A stretch of DNA of 64,000 nt from an uncultured Lachnospiraceae bacterium (GCA_947176505.1 CAMWQW010000001.1:186001-250000); one strand, 5' to 3'; positions 8,813 to 18,490 are shown, counted from the first letter of the stretch. A program made the numbers and translations. The notes: generated by a model from the letters alone, not told the origin.

Positions 8813-9676
8813 TCAGACGAGATGATTGTCAATATTGTCAAATTTCTTTTCCATTCCCGTATTATTTCTTCGTATCATATAACAATTAATCCTCGGTGCC
8901 TCAAAATCTTTCAGCATAATCCTTTGCAACTGCTTCTCTTCAATATACGGCGCAGCAAGACTCTCCGGCACAAAACTAATTCCGTCAAAAGTAATCAGGT
9001 ACGGAATCAGTTTTGTACTGTTATCAATCTCGAATCCGAACTGGTAATGGGGCGGAAAAAGCTCCCTGATAAAGACCCCCACTTCCTGTAAGGCAAAGTT
9101 ACAATACAGATAATTGGAGTGAAGCAATTCTTCCTTTGTAATACCATTTTGATATGCCGTATTTTCATATCCCGTAACAAGCACAAGTTCGTCCGCAGCA
9201 AACACATCGCACCGGAATCCCGCATGATAGAACGGCAGATAAGAATATGCCACATCCAGCAGATTATCCTGCAATGCCTGCAGCAAATCACCTGAATGCC
9301 CGATTGTAATTTTCACCGCATTCTCAGGATGTGTCTCCATGTATTCTTTGATTACCGGAAACAGATAGCATTCATAAATCGTATTGGTCGTACCGATTCG
9401 AAATGTATCTGCATACTTTTTCAGAGAATTCACTTCCTGAATACCGATACTTTGCAGCTCTAATATTCTTCCGGCATAGAAAAGAAACGCCTCCCCCTCT
9501 TTGCTCAGAGTCACCTTTCTCTTGTTCCTGTCAAAAAGCTGTTTCCCGACCTCCCGCTCTAATTCCGCAATCCGGTTCGTCACCGTAGACTGCGCAACAA
9601 ACAATGCGTCCGCCGTTTTTGTAAAGTTCCGGTACTCCGCCAATGCAACAAAAGTCTGTAACTGCTGTGTATCCAT
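8813..9676 (-). CDS. LysR family transcriptional regulator
   Basis: 287 residues. The N-terminal winged helix-turn-helix (MDTQQLQTFVALAEYRNFTK, then AQSTVTNRIAELEREVGKQLF) is typical LysR, followed by a linker helix and a periplasmic-binding-protein-like effector domain from about residue 90. AAGGAG precedes the ATG. LysR proteins usually control a divergently transcribed neighbour; here that position (9822-9951) holds only a decayed reading frame, so the target may be lost or elsewhere. The effector is unknown. Confidence 0.93.
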   Translation of the reverse strand: MDTQQLQTFVALAEYRNFTKTADALFVAQSTVTNRIAELEREVGKQLFDRNKRKVTLSKEGEAFLFYAGRILELQSIGIQEVNSLKKYADTFRIGTTNTIYECYLFPVIKEYMETHPENAVKITIGHSGDLLQALQDNLLDVAYSYLPFYHAGFRCDVFAADELVLVTGYENTAYQNGITKEELLHSNYLYCNFALQEVGVFIRELFPPHYQFGFEIDNSTKLIPYLITFDGISFVPESLAAPYIEEKQLQRIMLKDFEAPRINCYMIRRNNTGMEKKFDNIDNHLV

Positions 9677-9748
9677 AATGTACTCCTTCCCCCAACCGGG
9701 ATATTGAACAAATCAGAAAAACAAATTATTTATATTAATTTAATTCTG

Positions 9749-9778
9749 TTTACAAATAATATAATGCCGCGCTATGAT
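9749..9778 (+). promoter_or_regulatory. possible promoter divergent from lysR
   Basis: TTTACA (9749-9754), an 18-bp spacer and TATGAT (9773-9778) point away from lysR toward the remnant at 9822. The 310-bp gap between lysR and the ArsR-type gene holds this, the remnant, and nothing else I recognise. Confidence 0.4.
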
Positions 9779-9821
9779 AATGGCAAGCAACAATATCAAA
9801 TATTTTAAAACGGAGACAGCC

Positions 9822-9951
9822 ATGCATTATGTGATTATAAAGACATTCCAGAATCGCTCTGTATGGATCTGAAGCTCAAAGCAAATCGCTAACCAAGTTC
9901 AATGTGGGACCGCTTTCTCTCCTTGCATTATCCGTCTTCTTCTATATATAA
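9822..9951 (+). pseudogene. probable remnant of the LysR target gene
   Basis: CGGAGACAGCC precedes an ATG that encodes only MHYVIIKTFQNRSVWI before a stop at 9870-9872. About 20 bp further on, in a different frame, a hydrophobic C-terminal-like stretch KFNVGPLSLLALSVFFYI ends at TAA 9949-9951. A start with a good ribosome site and a detached membrane-like end suggest a gene reduced to its two ends by deletion. The identity of the parent gene is not clear. Confidence 0.3.
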
Positions 9952-9986
9952 TATTATATATTTACAGAAAAAGAGGAGACGGACAT

Positions 9987-10913
9987 ATGGCCAGAATCGT
10001 TGACATCGATGTGGGAAATAAGGAAAAGCTATGCAGCATCTGCAAGGCGCTTTCTGTACCGGCCCGAATTGATATTCTTAAGTTAATTGAAAACAAAGGA
10101 ATGAGTATCAGTGAGATTTCAGAGGAACTGAATATCCCTCAATCAAGTGTGACATTTCATATCAAGGTTCTTGAGCAGGCAGATTTGATAAACATAGAGG
10201 AACGTCCGGGAATGCGGGGAACCCTGAAGCTGTGCACCAGAAAGACAGATTATATCAATATCAGCGCCTATCAAAAAAACAGTAATATTAACGGATACAA
10301 AAGCTTTGAAATGCCCGTTGGCGCCTACTTTGATTTTGATGTAATGCCTACCTGCGGCATTGCAGGCGAACAGGGTATCATCGGCGTCGAAGATAAAATA
10401 ACTTCCTTTTATCTCCCGGAGCGGATTAAGGCAGGCCTCTTATGGACTGCGGGCGGATACGTAAAATATCGCTTCCCCAATATGCTTCCTCCGGAATCCC
10501 AACCCTGTAAATTAATGTTTACTTTAGAGATATGCTCAGAGGCACCTAATTACCACGAAGACTGGAAATCAGATATCACCTTTAAAGTGAACGACTTTGA
10601 AGTAGGCACATGGCGTTCCGGAGGTGACTACGGTTCCCGAAGAGGGAGACTGAATCCGGCAGTCTGGGAAGCGGGCTCTACTCAATACGGAGTTATGTTG
10701 GGAATTGAAATCAACACGGAAGGAACACTAATCAACGGAAAGAAATGTTCAGATGTAAATATAAATATGCTTTTTCAAGAGGAACGGCGCTATATTGGAT
10801 TTGAAATTTGTAATAAACCAGATGCATTATACATTGGCGGGTTCAATATCTTCGGAAAAAATTTTGGTGACTATGCACAGGATATCATTATGGGCGTAGA
10901 ATACAGAAACTAA
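9987..10913 (+). CDS. ArsR-type winged-helix regulator of the glycan locus
   Basis: 308 residues. Residues 15-90 form an ArsR/HTH_20-type winged helix (ALSVPARIDILKLIE, then ISEISEELNIPQSSVTFHIK). The remaining 215 residues are a beta-rich domain that I do not recognise by name, perhaps a sugar- or effector-binding jelly roll. RBS GGAG precedes the ATG. It is separated by a strong terminator from the GH2-GH30-ABC genes on the same strand and is the obvious candidate to control them, though this is inferred from position alone. No metal-binding Cys motif of classic ArsR proteins is evident. Confidence 0.82.
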   Translation: MARIVDIDVGNKEKLCSICKALSVPARIDILKLIENKGMSISEISEELNIPQSSVTFHIKVLEQADLINIEERPGMRGTLKLCTRKTDYINISAYQKNSNINGYKSFEMPVGAYFDFDVMPTCGIAGEQGIIGVEDKITSFYLPERIKAGLLWTAGGYVKYRFPNMLPPESQPCKLMFTLEICSEAPNYHEDWKSDITFKVNDFEVGTWRSGGDYGSRRGRLNPAVWEAGSTQYGVMLGIEINTEGTLINGKKCSDVNINMLFQEERRYIGFEICNKPDALYIGGFNIFGKNFGDYAQDIIMGVEYRN

Positions 10914-10919
10914 AAGAGA

Positions 10920-10956
10920 GACGATATGAGTACAATTGTTCATATCGTCTTTTTTA
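10920..10956 (+). terminator. intrinsic terminator of the ArsR-type gene
   Basis: A perfect 10-bp stem GACGATATGA/TCATATCGTC with a 10-nt loop is followed by TCTTTTTT-type tract directly after the stop codon. Confidence 0.93.
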
Positions 10957-11120
10957 TTAATTTTATAACAGTATTATTGATATAAATCCCCTAAAATAAT
11001 GTAAAACTGCATAATATTAAGATAAAACGTCAGTAAAATTGTTGAATCGGGGTTTTATTATGCTAAAATATACTTATAAGTATCAGTAATAATAATACAA
11101 TCATTATGAAGAGGGATATT

Positions 11121-12941
11121 ATGAAGAAACAGACAGCATGTTATAACAAAGATTATCCCCGCCCGCAGATGGTCAGAGATTCTTGGCGCAGTTTGAATGG
11201 AGAATGGGAATTTCGATTTGATGATGACGGACAGGGAAAAAGAAATCGTTGGTATGAAAATTTTCAAAGCGAAATGAAAATTCAGGTTCCGTTCTCCTAT
11301 GAGACAAGATTGAGCGGAATCAAAACGGAGAAAGAACATTTTTGTATCTGGTATGCAAGGAATCTGGAATTCAGCAAATCAGAACTTGTCAGAAAACGGG
11401 TGTTGCTTCATTTTGAAGGGAGTGATTATCTGACCAATGTCTGGATTAACGGAAAGAAGGTCGGGGATCATAAAGGCGGATATACGCGTTTTAGTTTTGA
11501 CATTACAGATTACTTGACAGAAGAAAACAGAATTGTGGTACGGGTGGAAGATTCTTTTGATGAACAGCAGCTCCGGGGAAAACAGAGATGGAGAGCTGAA
11601 AGTTTCCGATGCTGGTATGTCCAGACAACAGGAATCTGGAAAAGTGTATGGATGGAAACAGTAGATGAGGTCCATATTTCTTCTTTAAAGCTTACACCGG
11701 ATATTAAAGAGAGAGCACTAAAAATCGATCTGGATGTCGAGACAGGAGCCAGTGAAGAATATAAGAATATCCGTGCCGAAGTACAGATTGCTTTTAGAGA
11801 GAAACTAATAAACACTATTGAATTCCCAATCGGAAGATACCATACGACCGTCAAGATTGATGTGACTGATATTGATGAGGGCACCGAACTAAACGGAATC
11901 CACTTGTGGTCACCGGACCAGCCTAATCTATATGATTTCAAAATACTGCTGTACCATGGTACCCGTTTATGCGATGAAGTCGGCTCCTATTTCGGAATGC
12001 GCGAGATAGCCACTTATCACGGCAACGTTCTCTTGAATGAAGAACCAATTTTTCAACGCTTAATATTGGATCAGGGATATTGGAGCGATTCGGGATTAAC
12101 GCCTCACTCAGAGGAAGCAATCATCGAGGACATTACCAAGACAAAGGAACTGGGATTTAACGGAGCAAGAAAGCATCAAAAAATAGAAGATGAAAGATAC
12201 TATTACTGGTGCGATGTGCTGGGACTGCTGGTTTGGTGTGAGATTCCTTCGGCATATCGTTTTGGTGACAGGACAGTCCACAATTGCATGAGGGAAATCT
12301 CTGAGATTGTAGAACAACATTATAATCATCCTTCTGTTATCGTATGGACTGTATTTAACGAATCGTGGGGAGTGAACGAAATTCGCACGGACAGGCAGCA
12401 ACAGCATTTCACGGAAGCCGCTTATCATATGATTAAGTCTCTGGATAAATTAAGACTGGTGGTATCCAATGATGGTTGGGAACATACCGTTTCGGATATT
12501 ATTACACTCCATGATTACGAGGAGGACACAGAGGTGTTCCTTAAGCGGTATGACGGAAATCCGGAAAAAATACTGGAAGGAGGGATTTATCATAATCTAA
12601 TCAAATCAGCTTTTGCAGAAAATTATCATTATAGCGGTCAGCCTATTATTATCAGCGAATATGGGGGAATAGCATTTCGCAATGAACAGACTGGCTGGGG
12701 ATATGGCAATAAAGTACAAACAGCGGACGAATTTATCACCAGATATGAAAACATTACATCCGCAATCAAAAAACTGCCATATCTGTGCGGGTATTGTTAT
12801 ACCCAGCTAACAGATGTACATCAGGAGATCAATGGATTGATGGATGCAGAACGCAATTTCAAAGTGGCTCCTGAAATTATTCGGTCAATTAACCTAAAAA
12901 GACTCGGCAGCAGAATGAAAGGAAGTGAGGCGACGGAATGA
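11121..12941 (+). CDS. glycoside hydrolase family 2 (beta-galactosidase/glucuronidase type)
   Basis: A retaining exo-beta-glycosidase of 606 residues. The frame opens at 11106, but GAGGG lies before the ATG at 11121, which is preferred. The N-terminal sugar-binding domain (LNGEWEFRFDDDG, VWINGKKVGDHKGGYTRFSFD) is followed by an Ig-like domain and a TIM barrel (GARKHQKIEDERYYYWCD). The acid/base is Glu414 in FNESWG and the nucleophile Glu513 in IISEYGG. No signal peptide, so it works in the cytoplasm on imported oligosaccharides. It overlaps the GH30 gene by ATGA, so the two are translationally coupled. The exact sugar (Gal, GlcA or Man) is not settled by these motifs. Confidence 0.92.
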   Translation: MKKQTACYNKDYPRPQMVRDSWRSLNGEWEFRFDDDGQGKRNRWYENFQSEMKIQVPFSYETRLSGIKTEKEHFCIWYARNLEFSKSELVRKRVLLHFEGSDYLTNVWINGKKVGDHKGGYTRFSFDITDYLTEENRIVVRVEDSFDEQQLRGKQRWRAESFRCWYVQTTGIWKSVWMETVDEVHISSLKLTPDIKERALKIDLDVETGASEEYKNIRAEVQIAFREKLINTIEFPIGRYHTTVKIDVTDIDEGTELNGIHLWSPDQPNLYDFKILLYHGTRLCDEVGSYFGMREIATYHGNVLLNEEPIFQRLILDQGYWSDSGLTPHSEEAIIEDITKTKELGFNGARKHQKIEDERYYYWCDVLGLLVWCEIPSAYRFGDRTVHNCMREISEIVEQHYNHPSVIVWTVFNESWGVNEIRTDRQQQHFTEAAYHMIKSLDKLRLVVSNDGWEHTVSDIITLHDYEEDTEVFLKRYDGNPEKILEGGIYHNLIKSAFAENYHYSGQPIIISEYGGIAFRNEQTGWGYGNKVQTADEFITRYENITSAIKKLPYLCGYCYTQLTDVHQEINGLMDAERNFKVAPEIIRSINLKRLGSRMKGSEATE

Positions 12942-14395
12942 GAAGAAAAATCAAGATCATTATGACAGATTATGATGGTCAAAACCTAATGACAACAAAA
13001 GAGCCTATGTTTTTCCGCGAAGACGAAAAAGGATATCGGGCAACAGAAGCTAATCTGTTCAATATATACGATCAAGTCCGATATCAAGAAATCATTGGAT
13101 TTGGAGGCGCGATTACTCAGGCAAGTGCAGTCAATCTGATGAGGATGAGCGAAAAAGATCAGGAAACAGTAATGAGAGGCTATTTCGATAAGGAAGAGGG
13201 TCTCGGATACAGTTTGTGCAGGACGACAATCAACAGTTGTGATTTTTCTACAGAGACGTATTCCTATGACGATACGGAAAACGACTGGGAGTTGACAAAT
13301 TTTAGTATTGAGCACGACAGACACGATGTAATTCCTATGATCAAACGGGCAATGACCTTAAATACTGAATTGAGGCTTTTTTCATCCCCGTGGAGTCCGC
13401 CGGGCTGGATGAAAACAAACGGACGCATGGATAAAGGAAGATTCCTGAGAAAAGACTGTCAGCAGGTGTGGGCGGATTACATTGTCAGATTTATAGAGGA
13501 ATACGAGAAAGAAGGAATTCCTCTATGGGGAGTGACAATTCAGAATGAGGCTCATGCCCAGATGGGATGGGAATCCTGCTATTATACCGCAGAGGATGAG
13601 CGGGAATTTGCGCAGGAATATTTACGCCCGGCACTAAATAAAGCCGGACTGAATGAGAAAAAAGTGTTTTTCTGGGATCATAATAAGGAAAGAGTTTTTG
13701 ACAGGGCACTGGCGGTCTTGTCAGAACCGGAATCCAGAGAAGCCCTTGATGGCGTTGCAGTTCACTGGTATGCAGGAGATCATTTCGGAGCTTTGGAAGC
13801 ATTTCATCAGATGTATCCAGAAAAGTTAATTTTAGGGACGGAAAGCTGCGTTGGCAATGAGCAGAAAAAGTGTTACGAAACAGGAGAAAAATATGCGCAT
13901 GATATTATCGGAAATTTGAATCACTGGGCTTGCGGATGGGTCGATTGGAATATGATTCTGGATTCTGACGGCGGTCCGGATCATTGGAAGGACGAACAGA
14001 CCGCTTTTAAAGACATATTTGAGAAAAACGGACGTAAAGAGAAAGCCTTAAATGAAATTGAAAAAGAATTTCTGCTGCCATGCACTAAAACAGGAATCTG
14101 GGTAGGCGAAGCGCCCGTCATAATGGATTCCGAAACAAAGGAAATCAAATATTCCTCTTCCTATTATTACATTGGTCACTTTAGCAAATTTATACAGCCG
14201 GGGGCTGTAAGGATAGGCAGTTCCATATACACCTCAGCTTTGGAGGCTTGTGCGTTTGAAAATCCTGATGGTGAAAAAGTGGCTGTAGTGTTAAACCCGG
14301 GAGACATCTCCAGAAAATTAACATTGCGTTATCAAAACGAAATTGCAGAAACAGAGCTTCCGGCTCATAGTATCGCAACCTATTTATTCCAATAG
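12938..14395 (+). CDS. glycoside hydrolase family 30
   Basis: 485 residues. The GH30 start GFGGAITQASAVNL, the segment RLFSSPWSPPGWMKTNGRM, the acid/base Glu204 in VTIQNEAHAQ and the nucleophile Glu302 in ILGTESC are all present, followed by a small C-terminal beta-sandwich. Overall this is the GH30 subfamily 1-like layout (glucosylceramidase, beta-glucosidase or beta-xylosidase). No signal peptide, so cytoplasmic. The start ATG overlaps the GH2 stop. With GH2 and an oligosaccharide importer next to it, it probably trims the reducing part of an imported beta-linked glycan; the substrate is unknown. Confidence 0.92.
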   Translation: MRRKIKIIMTDYDGQNLMTTKEPMFFREDEKGYRATEANLFNIYDQVRYQEIIGFGGAITQASAVNLMRMSEKDQETVMRGYFDKEEGLGYSLCRTTINSCDFSTETYSYDDTENDWELTNFSIEHDRHDVIPMIKRAMTLNTELRLFSSPWSPPGWMKTNGRMDKGRFLRKDCQQVWADYIVRFIEEYEKEGIPLWGVTIQNEAHAQMGWESCYYTAEDEREFAQEYLRPALNKAGLNEKKVFFWDHNKERVFDRALAVLSEPESREALDGVAVHWYAGDHFGALEAFHQMYPEKLILGTESCVGNEQKKCYETGEKYAHDIIGNLNHWACGWVDWNMILDSDGGPDHWKDEQTAFKDIFEKNGRKEKALNEIEKEFLLPCTKTGIWVGEAPVIMDSETKEIKYSSSYYYIGHFSKFIQPGAVRIGSSIYTSALEACAFENPDGEKVAVVLNPGDISRKLTLRYQNEIAETELPAHSIATYLFQ

Positions 14396-14433
14396 GATTT
14401 GTAAATAAAAATATCAAAATAAGGAGGATTTAT

Positions 14434-15792
14434 ATGAGAAAAAAATTAGTTAGTTTACTACTTACATCAGTGGTATGCCTGAATGTTCTGGCAGGGTGCG
14501 GTTCAAAACCGGCACCGGAAGAAAAGAAAACTCCGGAGGCATCAAGCGAGATACCGGAAGAGAATACTGCAGATACGCAGGAGAATGAAGGAACCGAAAT
14601 TAATACAATTGATACAAATATGACAGCAGAATTAAACATCTGGTCATCAGGAGAGGAACTACAGCGTTTCGTCGAAGGATTTAATAAAATATATCCGAAC
14701 ATTACTGTAAATATTACCGTGATTCCCAACAAGGAATTTTTGTCAAAACTCACTCCGGTTCTTTCCGGCGGGCAGGATGTACCTGATATTTTTACAGGGG
14801 AATCCGATTATGTAAAATATCTGGTAAATGCTGGTGTGTGGGATGATCTGACTCAGGAACCTTATCATGCAACAGAGAAACTTAACGATATATGGGATTA
14901 TGTGAAAAATGTCGGCACGGATGACAGCGGTGCAGTGCGCGCGTTAAGCTGGCAGACAACTCCGGGGTCTGTAATTTATAGAAGAGATTTGGCGGAAAAG
15001 GTTCTGGGAGTAAGCGAACCGGAAGAAGTGTCAGCGTATTTGTCCGATTATAACAAGATGTTGGAAACAGCAGCTGCCTTTAAAGAAAATGATATCACCA
15101 TGTTTGGGAGCTGGGAAGATGTCATGCTGATGGCATTGTCTGATAGACAGCAGGCATGGGTTGTGGACGGAAAACTGGTTATTGATGCTAAGATGGAGAC
15201 ATTTTTAGACATTGTTAAAGAGATTTATGAGAAAAAATATGATCTGAATGTTTCCCAATGGGATCCGGAATGGATTGCAGGTGTGGAGAGTGATAATGTA
15301 TTCTGCTACGTACTTCCTACGTGGGGCTATTCCTTTATGGTCAAAGCTAACGCGGTAAATACCATGGGAAAATGGGGACTTTGCGAAGGACCGAATCCTT
15401 ATATCAACGGCGGAACATGGCTGGGAATTTATAAGGACAGTCCAAATAAAGAAGCTGCATGGGCATTCATGGAATATGTAACATTAAATTCAGAGGCGCT
15501 CCAAGAATACGCAAGTATCTATGGAGAATACGTGGGATGCAAGTCAGCAGACGATGCATTAGCACAAGATCAAGGCGAAGAAAATCTGGCAGGACAGAAT
15601 CTGTATGAATTTTATAATCAGGTGATGGCAAAGAATCCGAATGTAACAATCACGGAGTATGACGGACAGATTAATACCGCATACAAAAACGCCGCGAAGG
15701 CTTATGCCACAGGAAAAATCACAAAAGAAGAAGCGATAACACAGTTTAAAGAGGATGTAGCAACAGCTTATCCTGATCTGACAATTGAATAA
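14434..15792 (+). CDS. sugar ABC transporter substrate-binding lipoprotein
   Basis: 452 residues. The signal peptide MRKKLVSLLLTSVVCLNVLAG ends in a lipobox (LAGC) with lipidation at Cys22, then an acidic linker rich in Glu and Thr (residues 25-60) and a two-lobed family 1 solute-binding domain (INIWSSGEELQRF-like start, PDIFTGESDYVKYLV). AAGGAGG lies before the ATG. It captures the oligosaccharide outside the cell for the two permeases that follow, in one operon with GH2 and GH30. Confidence 0.94.
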   Translation: MRKKLVSLLLTSVVCLNVLAGCGSKPAPEEKKTPEASSEIPEENTADTQENEGTEINTIDTNMTAELNIWSSGEELQRFVEGFNKIYPNITVNITVIPNKEFLSKLTPVLSGGQDVPDIFTGESDYVKYLVNAGVWDDLTQEPYHATEKLNDIWDYVKNVGTDDSGAVRALSWQTTPGSVIYRRDLAEKVLGVSEPEEVSAYLSDYNKMLETAAAFKENDITMFGSWEDVMLMALSDRQQAWVVDGKLVIDAKMETFLDIVKEIYEKKYDLNVSQWDPEWIAGVESDNVFCYVLPTWGYSFMVKANAVNTMGKWGLCEGPNPYINGGTWLGIYKDSPNKEAAWAFMEYVTLNSEALQEYASIYGEYVGCKSADDALAQDQGEENLAGQNLYEFYNQVMAKNPNVTITEYDGQINTAYKNAAKAYATGKITKEEAITQFKEDVATAYPDLTIE

Positions 15793-15816
15793 CTTTGAAA
15801 ACCGGACATGACGGTC

Positions 15817-15867
15817 GGAGAAGAGGCGGCGGCACGAATGTTTTAAACAAAAGCCGCTGCTTTCTCC
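15817..15867 (+). promoter_or_regulatory. intercistronic hairpin between binding protein and permeases
   Basis: Arms GGAGAAGAGGCGGCGGC and GCCGCTGCTTTCTCC pair imperfectly with a 19-nt loop and no T run. Hairpins at this place in sugar ABC operons often stabilise the upstream mRNA, so that more binding protein than permease is made; this role is inferred. Confidence 0.6.
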
Positions 15868-15891
15868 ACCACGGTTCGAGGAGGTGGGCGA

Positions 15892-16791
15892 ATGAAGAAA
15901 AAAAGCATAAATGACAGGAGTGGTTACGGATATTTGTTTATATTGCCCTTTTTTATAGCTTTCATTTTTTTAGGATTGTATCCGGCTGTGTTTACATTTT
16001 CATTGAGTGTTCAAAAATGGGATGGTCTGGCACCGGAAAAATTTATCAAACTGGCTAATTTTGAAAGGCTGCTGTCAGATAAGGTGTTTTATCTTAGCAT
16101 ACGAAACACCCTGCGTATCTGGCTTATTAGTTTTATACCCCAGATTCTTACCGCTTTACTTCTTGCGGCAGTATTTACAACGTACAGAGTAAAGGGAATG
16201 GGGATCTTCCGAGCAATTTTCTACCTTCCAAATCTGCTTACAGCAGCATCCGTAGGACTTTTATTTCACCTACTTTTTAACGGGAATAAGTCTGTGGCAA
16301 ACAATATATTACAGGCACTTCATGTAAGCGGAGCGCCCTTTGAATTTTTTAATGATCCGGTATTTACATCCAATCTGACCTCTTATATTCAGTGGTGGAT
16401 GTGGTTTGGCTATACAATGATTCTGGTTATGTCCGGAATCACTACAATAGACAAGAATCTTTTTGATGCTGCCAGAATTGATGGCGCGGATAGAGGACAA
16501 ACTTTCCGAAAGATAACACTGCCTCTGATCCGACCTACTATTGTTTATATTACGATCACCTCGATTATCGGCGGTATGCAGTTGTTTGATGTACCGGCAA
16601 CTATGTCAGACGGAACGGGAGAACCGGACAAAGCGATTCTGACAATTTCAATGTATCTGTATAATCAGGGATTTAAAAATCACAATTACGGTTATGCGGC
16701 AGCAATTTCCGTAGGATTATTTGCGATAATCTGTGTTATGAGTTTTGCATCTTTGAAAGCCATGAAGAAAGGAGGCAATAAAGATGATTAA
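15892..16791 (+). CDS. sugar ABC transporter permease (MalF/MsmF type)
   Basis: 299 residues with six predicted membrane helices, beginning after a basic N-terminus (MKKKSINDRSGYGYLF). The EAA loop that contacts the ATPase reads FDAARIDGADRGQTFRKITLP. AGGAGG precedes the ATG. It overlaps the next permease gene by 8 bp. No ATPase is encoded in the operon; in Firmicutes such importers usually share an MsmK-type ATPase encoded elsewhere. Confidence 0.95.
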   Translation: MKKKSINDRSGYGYLFILPFFIAFIFLGLYPAVFTFSLSVQKWDGLAPEKFIKLANFERLLSDKVFYLSIRNTLRIWLISFIPQILTALLLAAVFTTYRVKGMGIFRAIFYLPNLLTAASVGLLFHLLFNGNKSVANNILQALHVSGAPFEFFNDPVFTSNLTSYIQWWMWFGYTMILVMSGITTIDKNLFDAARIDGADRGQTFRKITLPLIRPTIVYITITSIIGGMQLFDVPATMSDGTGEPDKAILTISMYLYNQGFKNHNYGYAAAISVGLFAIICVMSFASLKAMKKGGNKDD

Positions 16792-17617
16792 AAAAGGGAT
16801 TAAAAACTTTGTAATTTACGGACTTCTTCTGCTTCTGGTGGCTATTACACTGGTTCCTTTCTATTTGATCACAGTGAACGCTACCCATTCCAGCTTCGAC
16901 ATCGTAACACAGCTCAACCTGCTTCCGGGAAAATATTTGATAGAAAATTACAGAAAACTACAGGAATATGTAAATATATGGAGCGGTTTTTTTAATAGCC
17001 TGCTGATTGCAGTGGTTTTTATGATAGTCTCAGGATATCTTGGCGCATTGGTAGCATTTGGCTTTGAAAAATATCAGTTTAAGGGTAAAAGAATACTGTA
17101 CATGATCGTGCTTGCTTCCATGATGATTCCCAGTCAGGTAAGTATCATTGGGTTTTACAGACTCGGACTTAAAATCGGACTGGTAAATAAATTGACCACT
17201 TTTATGTTTCCCTTTTTTGCACCCGGCGTAAGCAGCGTGTCTACTATTTTTTTCCTTAGAGGGATGATTTCACAGGGAATCTCAACCTCTCTTCTGGAAG
17301 CCGCACGGATGGAAGGATGTTCGGAATTTCGAATTTTCAACAGAATTGTTTTACCGTGTATTATGCCGGGAATCGCCACTATGTGTATCTTCAATTTTGT
17401 AAACAGTTGGAATAATTATATTGGTCCGTTAATCATGATTACTGACACAAAGAAATATACCATGCCGATTTTAATCTCTCTGGTGAAAGGAATTTATTTA
17501 ACAAATTACGGAGCAATGTATCTGGCGGTAGGTATTTCCATTCTGGTAGTGGTGATAATATATCTATTTTGTTCAAAATATATTATAGACGGTCTGACCA
17601 TGGGCGCAGAGAAATAA
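16784..17617 (+). CDS. sugar ABC transporter permease (MalG/MsmG type)
   Basis: 277 residues, six membrane helices, EAA loop LLEAARMEGCSEFRIFNRIVLP. It starts inside the end of the previous gene, after AAAGGAGG, and is the last gene of the glycan operon; the convergent exosortase gene follows 51 bp later. It pairs with the MsmF-type protein to form the channel. Confidence 0.95.
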   Translation: MIKKGIKNFVIYGLLLLLVAITLVPFYLITVNATHSSFDIVTQLNLLPGKYLIENYRKLQEYVNIWSGFFNSLLIAVVFMIVSGYLGALVAFGFEKYQFKGKRILYMIVLASMMIPSQVSIIGFYRLGLKIGLVNKLTTFMFPFFAPGVSSVSTIFFLRGMISQGISTSLLEAARMEGCSEFRIFNRIVLPCIMPGIATMCIFNFVNSWNNYIGPLIMITDTKKYTMPILISLVKGIYLTNYGAMYLAVGISILVVVIIYLFCSKYIIDGLTMGAEK

Positions 17618-17668
17618 CCATTTGGAGACAGGCGGCGTATCCATATCCATCATCTCAGGCACTCTTTT

Positions 17669-18490
17669 TCAGTGCGTGTCGGGACCATTTTCTCCCCTAT
17701 TAATCCTCCCGGCAATCGCCGCCAGTGCGCAGACGCTTCCGCAAACACAGATAATTACCGCCGCATATTGTCCGAATCCTTCCCATTCATTGTGATACAG
17801 CCTTTTTACACAAGGAAGGGCAAGCACAATCAGAAGATACCAGAATGCCGGAACAAACAGCCTGCAATGCCCCCATCCTTTCACAATACGTCCCCGAATC
17901 TGCACTGCCGCCAGATAAATAATGCACAGAAAAACAAAATATGTTGCCGTTCCGATGAATGTATGAAGCCTGTCAGCATTGAGCCACCCGTCCATCAAAT
18001 GCATTTTGTCTAACATAGCCGGCAGAAAAATGGACACCGTAATTCTTATCCCGTTTACAAAAATGGTAGTCGCATAGGCAAAAATCATGCTAAAACCAAA
18101 CCACACAGACTCCCTTATTAGTGTGCCGCGCTCTTTACTCCTGTCTCCTTCGTCCGGATGACGTGAAAACAAAAAAGAAAACACCAGCATCAAAAATACA
18201 ATCAACATAAACCTGCTTCCCGAACATGACGGCGCAATCAAAAACTGATGATAATGATTGACATATCCTCGATGCGGAAGGTATTCAAAAGATATGCCGC
18301 CAAGGACACTGACCCACCATGTGGTGGGTGTCAGTATCCATTTAAGGGCGTCACTGTCATTTGTCCTGCAAAAATGATTCATCACAAGAGTAACTACGGC
18401 TGCCGCCATAAACAGCAGCCGGTAATCCCAAAGTATTCTTTTTATCTGAAATATTTGATTTCGACAATATGTAAGTCGCTGCTGCTTCAT
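17669..18490 (-). CDS. exosortase (XrtK-like transpeptidase)
   Basis: 273 residues with about seven to eight membrane helices. The exosortase/archaeosortase catalytic triad is complete: Cys89 in IAPSCSGSRF, Arg149 in FVNGIRITVS and His176 in RLHTFIG, each at a membrane helix end as in the family. Exosortases cleave a C-terminal signal (short motif, membrane helix, basic tail) on a partner protein and attach it elsewhere on the cell surface. GGGAG lies before the ATG and the gene follows the VIT/vWA gene by 25 bp, so the two form an operon. The neighbour's tail carries SEP, a helix and KKR, which points to the exosortase K group. The subgroup name is from memory; the family call rests on the triad. 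Confidence 0.88.
   Translation of the reverse strand: MKQQRLTYCRNQIFQIKRILWDYRLLFMAAAVVTLVMNHFCRTNDSDALKWILTPTTWWVSVLGGISFEYLPHRGYVNHYHQFLIAPSCSGSRFMLIVFLMLVFSFLFSRHPDEGDRSKERGTLIRESVWFGFSMIFAYATTIFVNGIRITVSIFLPAMLDKMHLMDGWLNADRLHTFIGTATYFVFLCIIYLAAVQIRGRIVKGWGHCRLFVPAFWYLLIVLALPCVKRLYHNEWEGFGQYAAVIICVCGSVCALAAIAGRINRGENGPDTH

Noticed and set aside
8501..9091. Single 196-codon forward frame crossing into lysR
   Set aside because: Its second half is antisense to a well-supported LysR gene; only the first part carries a signal-peptide-like segment, listed as a pseudogene.
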